Shown in pieces: positions 60,624 to 64,000 of a stretch of 64,000 bases of DNA (positions within the stretch are counted from its first letter, which is position 1; the number at the start of each line of letters is the position of its first letter). Source of the DNA: Leptotrichia sp. HSP-342. GTDB lineage: Bacteria; Fusobacteriota; Fusobacteriia; Fusobacteriales; Leptotrichiaceae. Made by a program: the position numbers and the translations under genes. Under the pieces are notes generated by a model. The model ran no database searches. It saw only the letters and a program-made list of their open reading frames with translations, and was not told where the DNA came from. The stretch covers positions 868,001 through 932,000 of the forward strand of contig NZ_CP165646.1 in NCBI RefSeq assembly GCF_041199995.1, read 5' to 3'.

Positions 60624-61163
60624 ATGAAAGTGTATTTAGAATTATTCTGGATTTTTTTTAAGATAGGTACATTTACTCTCGGTGGTGGATATGCCATGGT
60701 TCCGCTCATACAGAATGAAATTGTGAATAAGAAAAAATGGATTGAGGAAGAGGAGTTTGTAAAGCTTTTGGCACTTGCCCAGTCTTCACCAGGTGCATTG
60801 GCTGTGAATGTTTCAGTTTTTGTGGGGTATAAGATGAAAAGATTGCTGGGGCTCATAACTACAGTTCTGGGAGCAACATTGCCGTCGTTCATAATTATTC
60901 TTGTAATAGCTTCATTATTTAGCAATATACAAGATAACATATATGTTATAAAGGCTTTTAAGGCTATAAGACCGATGGTGGTTGCATTAATTGCGGCGAG
61001 TGTCTATACAATTGGAAAATCGGCTAAAATTAATAAAAAAACGTTATGGATTGTGATTTTGGTTGCAGTAATGGTTGCCTTTCTTAGATTTCCGCCTATT
61101 GTTATGATTATTTTAGGTGCTTTTTTAGGAAATGTCTGGATGAATTGGAGGGGAAAAAGATGA
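60624..61163 (+). CDS. Chromate transporter family protein, N-domain-like subunit
   Basis: This short-chain ChrA-family protein of 179 residues has the motif KIGTFTLGGGYAMVPLIQNE at the N-terminus and LALAQSSPGALAVNVSVFVG next, with about five or six membrane segments. Short ChrA proteins act as pairs of adjacent half-proteins. The second half overlaps its stop (ATGA), indicating coupled synthesis. The substrate is usually given as chromate, but the natural anion is uncertain. Confidence 0.9.
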   Translation: MKVYLELFWIFFKIGTFTLGGGYAMVPLIQNEIVNKKKWIEEEEFVKLLALAQSSPGALAVNVSVFVGYKMKRLLGLITTVLGATLPSFIIILVIASLFSNIQDNIYVIKAFKAIRPMVVALIAASVYTIGKSAKINKKTLWIVILVAVMVAFLRFPPIVMIILGAFLGNVWMNWRGKR

Positions 61164-61711
61164 GTTTGGTAATACTATTAGTGTTATTTTTTGTGTTTTT
61201 TAAAATAGGGCTGTTCAGTTTTGGTGGCGGATATGCAATCTTACCGCTTATTCAGGCAGATGTTGTAGATTTACATAAATGGGTAAATGTACAGCAGTTT
61301 ACGGACATTGTGGCAATTTCACAGGTAACGCCGGGACCAATTTCATTAAATGCCGCAACTTATGTCGGTTATCTGATTGGAAACAAGACTGGATTTTGGG
61401 ATGCATTTATAATGGGGACAGTCGCAACATTGGGATTAATTCTTCCGTCAGTTATTATAATGACAATTTTTAGTAAATTTTATTTAAAATTTCAAGATAA
61501 TAAATATATGGACAATGCATTTGCAGGATTAAAAATTGTTGTTGTTGGATTAATTCTGGCAGCTGCAATAATGCTGGTTGATAAAAAGAATTTTATAGAC
61601 TGGAAAAGTGCAGTAATATTTATTATTTCTGTGATACTTGTGCTAAAATGGAAAGTAAATCCAATATTGCTTACAGTAATCGCAGGAATTGCGGGAATAA
61701 TAATTTACTAA
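61160..61711 (+). CDS. Chromate transporter family protein, second half subunit
   Basis: This partner of the preceding gene has 183 residues and the same motif pair: KIGLFSFGGGYAILPLIQAD and VAISQVTPGPISLNAATYVG. ATG 61160 overlaps the upstream TGA, and GGAGGGG lies 6 bases before it; an in-frame ATG at 61145 is less likely. Two half-size proteins in opposite membrane orientation probably form the transporter. Confidence 0.9.
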   Translation: MSLVILLVLFFVFFKIGLFSFGGGYAILPLIQADVVDLHKWVNVQQFTDIVAISQVTPGPISLNAATYVGYLIGNKTGFWDAFIMGTVATLGLILPSVIIMTIFSKFYLKFQDNKYMDNAFAGLKIVVVGLILAAAIMLVDKKNFIDWKSAVIFIISVILVLKWKVNPILLTVIAGIAGIIIY

Positions 61712-61873
61712 ATATAACTGTTTTCTTAAAAGTAAAAATTAATAAGCTGAGAAATTTTAAAAATAAATTTTGTAATGAAAATACATGGGAATATTTTATA
61801 ATTATTAAAATATAAAATGAATAAATATCGATTTTTAATAAAAGAAAAGGATACGAAAGAAAAGAGGGAAATT

Positions 61874-62605
61874 ATGAAAAAAAAATACACTATTGCATTA
61901 TTAATATTAATTTTGGTATTTAGCTGTGGTAAAAAAGATAAAAAGACGCAAAATTCTCAAAGTAAGCCGAAGATTGAAAATATACAGGATGGTAAACTTA
62001 AGGAATTAACGAAAAAAGCTGAAAAAGGAGATGTGTTGGCACAGACTGAACTTGGAGATATGTATCTTCACGGAAATGGAGTAAAAGTAGATTACAAAAA
62101 ATCTATGGAGTGGAGTAAAAAAGCTGCTGAAAAAGGAAGCTACCGTGCAATGACTAACATTGGAATTCTTTATCTTGATGGACTTGGTGTAGAAAAAGAC
62201 TATAAAAAGGCTTTTGATTCATTTTCAAAGGCGACAGATGGCGGAGATACAAAAGGACCAAGATATTTAGGGATAATGTCTGAAAAAGGACTTGGTGTAA
62301 AAAAAAGCCTTGATGATGCCGCATTTTACTATGAAATTGGAGATAGCAGCGGAGACTTGACGTCACGATACAATCTCGGTAAAATTCATGAAAAAGTAGG
62401 AGATTATGCAAGATCAATAGAACTTTACAAAAAAACAGATGGAAGAATGGATAAAATTACAGCTCCAATGTACGAAGCACTTGGAGATTTATATGCGGCT
62501 GGAAAAGGTGTAGAAAAAAATACAAAGGAAGCTAAAGAATGGTATGAAAAAGCTGTAAAGTCTGGAAGTCAGGAAGCTCAAGATAAAATAGCAAAATTAA
62601 AATAG
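61874..62605 (+). CDS. Sel1-repeat lipoprotein
   Basis: The start is ATG 61874 because GAGGG lies 5-6 bases upstream and it gives a clean lipoprotein signal (YTIALLILILVFSC). The in-frame ATG at 61817 would add 19 charged residues before it. The mature protein has about five Sel1 repeats, for example LAQTELGDMYLHGNGVKVDY, AMTNIGILYLDGLGVEKDYK and ALGDLYAAGKGVEKNTKEAK. Sel1 solenoids bind other proteins, here at a membrane. The role is unknown. Confidence 0.85.
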   Translation: MKKKYTIALLILILVFSCGKKDKKTQNSQSKPKIENIQDGKLKELTKKAEKGDVLAQTELGDMYLHGNGVKVDYKKSMEWSKKAAEKGSYRAMTNIGILYLDGLGVEKDYKKAFDSFSKATDGGDTKGPRYLGIMSEKGLGVKKSLDDAAFYYEIGDSSGDLTSRYNLGKIHEKVGDYARSIELYKKTDGRMDKITAPMYEALGDLYAAGKGVEKNTKEAKEWYEKAVKSGSQEAQDKIAKLK

Positions 62606-63023
62606 TCTTTAGAATTTTCATTTAATTTTTTATTTTAACAAGTTATAAAAAATTTGTAAATAATGTTATTTACTAAAATTGTTATTTATGATAAAATAAG
62701 TTAAGAAATTTAAATATATTCATATAACTATATAATTTTTATTTTAATTAAATATAAATTCTATAATTTCAGAAATTTAATTCTTAATTTTATAAATTTA
62801 AATTTTATGTGAACTATAAATATAATATTTAGATTGAATGTAAAATTAAGAGAACTTTATTTCAGACTATACTTTTTTACCTAAACTTTATAAGTTTTTG
62901 GAATTTTATAAAAATAAAAATTAATGAAAATAGAAAGGAGACGCTACGCTAATTATATGTAGTCTTTTTTATTAAAAGGTAGAAAATATTTTAATAAAAA
63001 AAGAAACGTAGCAGTAGGAAATA
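62606..63023. other. AT-rich leader region with possible attenuator before the TPR gene
   Basis: No gene is seen. Near 62940-62970, GACGCTAC and GTAGTC can pair, followed by six T, like a terminator. CGCTACG there can instead pair with CGTAGC at about 63006-63011, just before the TPR gene start. The two pairings exclude each other, which is the layout of an attenuator, but the stems are short. The rest of the interval is A/T runs. Confidence 0.3.
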
Positions 63024-63638
63024 ATGTTAGAAACATTGATTTTTAGAGAAATAAGATATAATGAAAATAATGAGCAGCTTCTCAAGGAAAATTTGGAAAA
63101 AATAAAAGAAAATCCTAATGATGTGGAAGTATTAAAAACATTAGCTTCCATCTATCACGCACTAAAAGAAAATGATAAAGCAATTGATATTTATGAAAAA
63201 TTGGTAAAATTAAAACCTGAAGAAATAGAAACAAGAGCATTTCTAGGTTATTTGTACTATGAAAATGAAGAACTTGACAAAGCGGAAGAAAACTTTAATA
63301 AGGCACTTGATGTAAGCACAGAGGATGAACCGTTTATATTGTTCCTTTTGGGAAATATTTATTCAAGAAAAGGTAAAATCTCAGAAGCAGTTGACTGTTA
63401 TGAGCTTGCTATATTCCTTGATTTTGATATGTATATTGCACATATTGATTTTGCTAGAAAATATGAACATATGGGACGACACCAAAAGGCGCTTGAAGAA
63501 TACAGGGCAGCATTTAGAATTGATTCAAGGGATGAAGGACTTGTTGAAAAAATAAACTACATCGAAAATAAATGTAAAAATTCAGAAGATGAAGATAAAA
63601 AAGTAAATTTTTCAGGAGTAAATTTAGGAATTGTTTAA
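63024..63638 (+). CDS. TPR-repeat protein (cytoplasmic)
   Basis: This 204-residue protein has no signal peptide and about four to five 34-residue TPR units, for example DVEVLKTLASIYHALKENDK, TRAFLGYLYYENEELDKAEE, FILFLLGNIYSRKGKISEAV and DFARKYEHMGRHQKALEEYR. It is probably a cytoplasmic adaptor; the partner is unknown. AGGAAATA precedes the ATG. It lies before the TtcA-like gene, with a terminator between. Confidence 0.85.
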   Translation: MLETLIFREIRYNENNEQLLKENLEKIKENPNDVEVLKTLASIYHALKENDKAIDIYEKLVKLKPEEIETRAFLGYLYYENEELDKAEENFNKALDVSTEDEPFILFLLGNIYSRKGKISEAVDCYELAIFLDFDMYIAHIDFARKYEHMGRHQKALEEYRAAFRIDSRDEGLVEKINYIENKCKNSEDEDKKVNFSGVNLGIV

Positions 63639-63674
63639 AATTAAACTGAATATTTTTAAATAAAATATAGTTTT

Positions 63675-63711
63675 AGAAAGTTGTCGTATGATAACTTTCT
63701 ATTATTTTTTA
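63675..63711 (+). terminator. Terminator of the TPR gene
   Basis: AGAAAGTT (63675-63682) and AACTTTCT (63693-63700) form a stem, followed by ATTATTTTTT. Confidence 0.75.
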
Positions 63712-63734
63712 AATGATGTTAAAGGAGAGAAAAA

Positions 63735-64000
63735 GTGGTAAATTTAGTATGTGAGGCTATTCTTCCAGATTGTCCGATGAAGGATGTGGAAGAAATTGAA
63801 AAAAGTATAATGACAACCTATAAAAAGAGCATATGGGCAAAATTTTTGAAGGCAATTAGTGATTTTGATATGATACAGGATGGGGACAAGATTGCGATTG
63901 GTGTATCTGGTGGAAAGGATAGCCTGCTTTTGGTAAAACTGTTTCAGGAATTGAAGAAAGACAAACGGAAGAATTTTGAATTTAAGGCAGTTAGTTTAAA
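63735..64000 (+). CDS. TtcA-like PP-loop ATPase (tRNA 2-thiocytidine family), 3'-truncated by the window edge
   Basis: GTG 63735 is the start, 7 bases after AAAGGAG at 63721-63727. The open frame runs to the window end. The visible 88 residues include ISDFDMIQDGDKIAIGVSGG followed by KDSLLLVKLFQEL. SGGKDS is the PP-loop that adenylates a tRNA base before thiolation. This start is typical of the TtcA/TtuA group. The cluster-binding cysteines expected later are outside the window, so the exact member is undecided. Confidence 0.8.
   Translation, partial: MVNLVCEAILPDCPMKDVEEIEKSIMTTYKKSIWAKFLKAISDFDMIQDGDKIAIGVSGGKDSLLLVKLFQELKKDKRKNFEFKAVSL

Noticed and set aside
60284..60940. Minus-strand frame of 218 codons across the M18/ChrA junction
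   Set aside because: It lies opposite two well-supported plus-strand genes and a terminator and shows no protein features.

Overview
The window is strongly AT-rich DNA with tightly packed operons, very A/T-biased codons, frequent GTG/TTG starts and AGGAG-type ribosome binding sites. Three tandem DKNYY-repeat proteins, many small secreted proteins and lipoproteins, an OmpA/glycine-zipper lipoprotein, and heptose and envelope genes point to a Gram-negative of the Fusobacteriota, most likely Leptotrichia. The genus is inferred from gene content only. No rRNA, tRNA, CRISPR array or intact insertion sequence was found.

Layout. 1-5.6 kb: purA (cut by the window edge) and purB with small secreted proteins, a SUKH-like protein and a TPR protein. 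5.6-6.7 kb: a decayed defence or modification island with a Dcm-type methylase remnant, an intact vsr and an ORF interrupted by one stop codon. 6.9-13.9 kb: a four-gene unit with three DKNYY-repeat proteins. 14.3-23.8 kb, minus strand: a LacI-family regulator and an L-fucose operon (fucA, kinase, Rbs-type ABC transporter, fucI, fucU). Five similar LacI-type operators lie in front of it, four of them at 63-64 bp steps. 23.9-24.5 kb: a tannase C-terminal remnant and a compact locus that looks like an undescribed type I toxin-antitoxin module. 24.5-34 kb: housekeeping and envelope genes, namely an esterase, an M20 amidohydrolase, an RlmD-like methyltransferase, a second SUKH-like protein, a PduO-type adenosyltransferase, proC, an OmpA-like lipoprotein and an LprI-like lipoprotein.

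34.2-38.7 kb: dus, then a probable peptidoglycan-fragment unit (YhcH, LD-carboxypeptidase, M19 dipeptidase, RpiR regulator) behind a promoter with a perfect dyad. 38.8-46.4 kb, minus strand: a catabolic operon with a GatZ-like protein, a PHP phosphatase, fructose-family PTS EIIA, EIIB and EIIC, a split transketolase and a phosphohexomutase, for an unidentified sugar or polyol. 46.7-49.4 kb: a glutamine amidotransferase, asnA and a nucleotidyltransferase. 49.6-54.6 kb: nikABCDE. 54.7-57.7 kb: a LysR regulator, gmhA and a MATE transporter. 57.8-64 kb: an MliC-like lysozyme inhibitor, a 1-kb repeat-rich spacer, an M18 aminopeptidase, a split chromate transporter, Sel1 and TPR proteins, and the start of a TtcA-like gene.

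Three conserved genes (phosphohexomutase, transketolase C-subunit, nikA) each carry a one-base frameshift at or near a short A-run. This could be homopolymer read error, so single-base lesions elsewhere should be treated with caution. Intergenic spaces share mosaic repeats and hairpins. One hairpin has a conserved loop with a compensatory base-pair change between copies.
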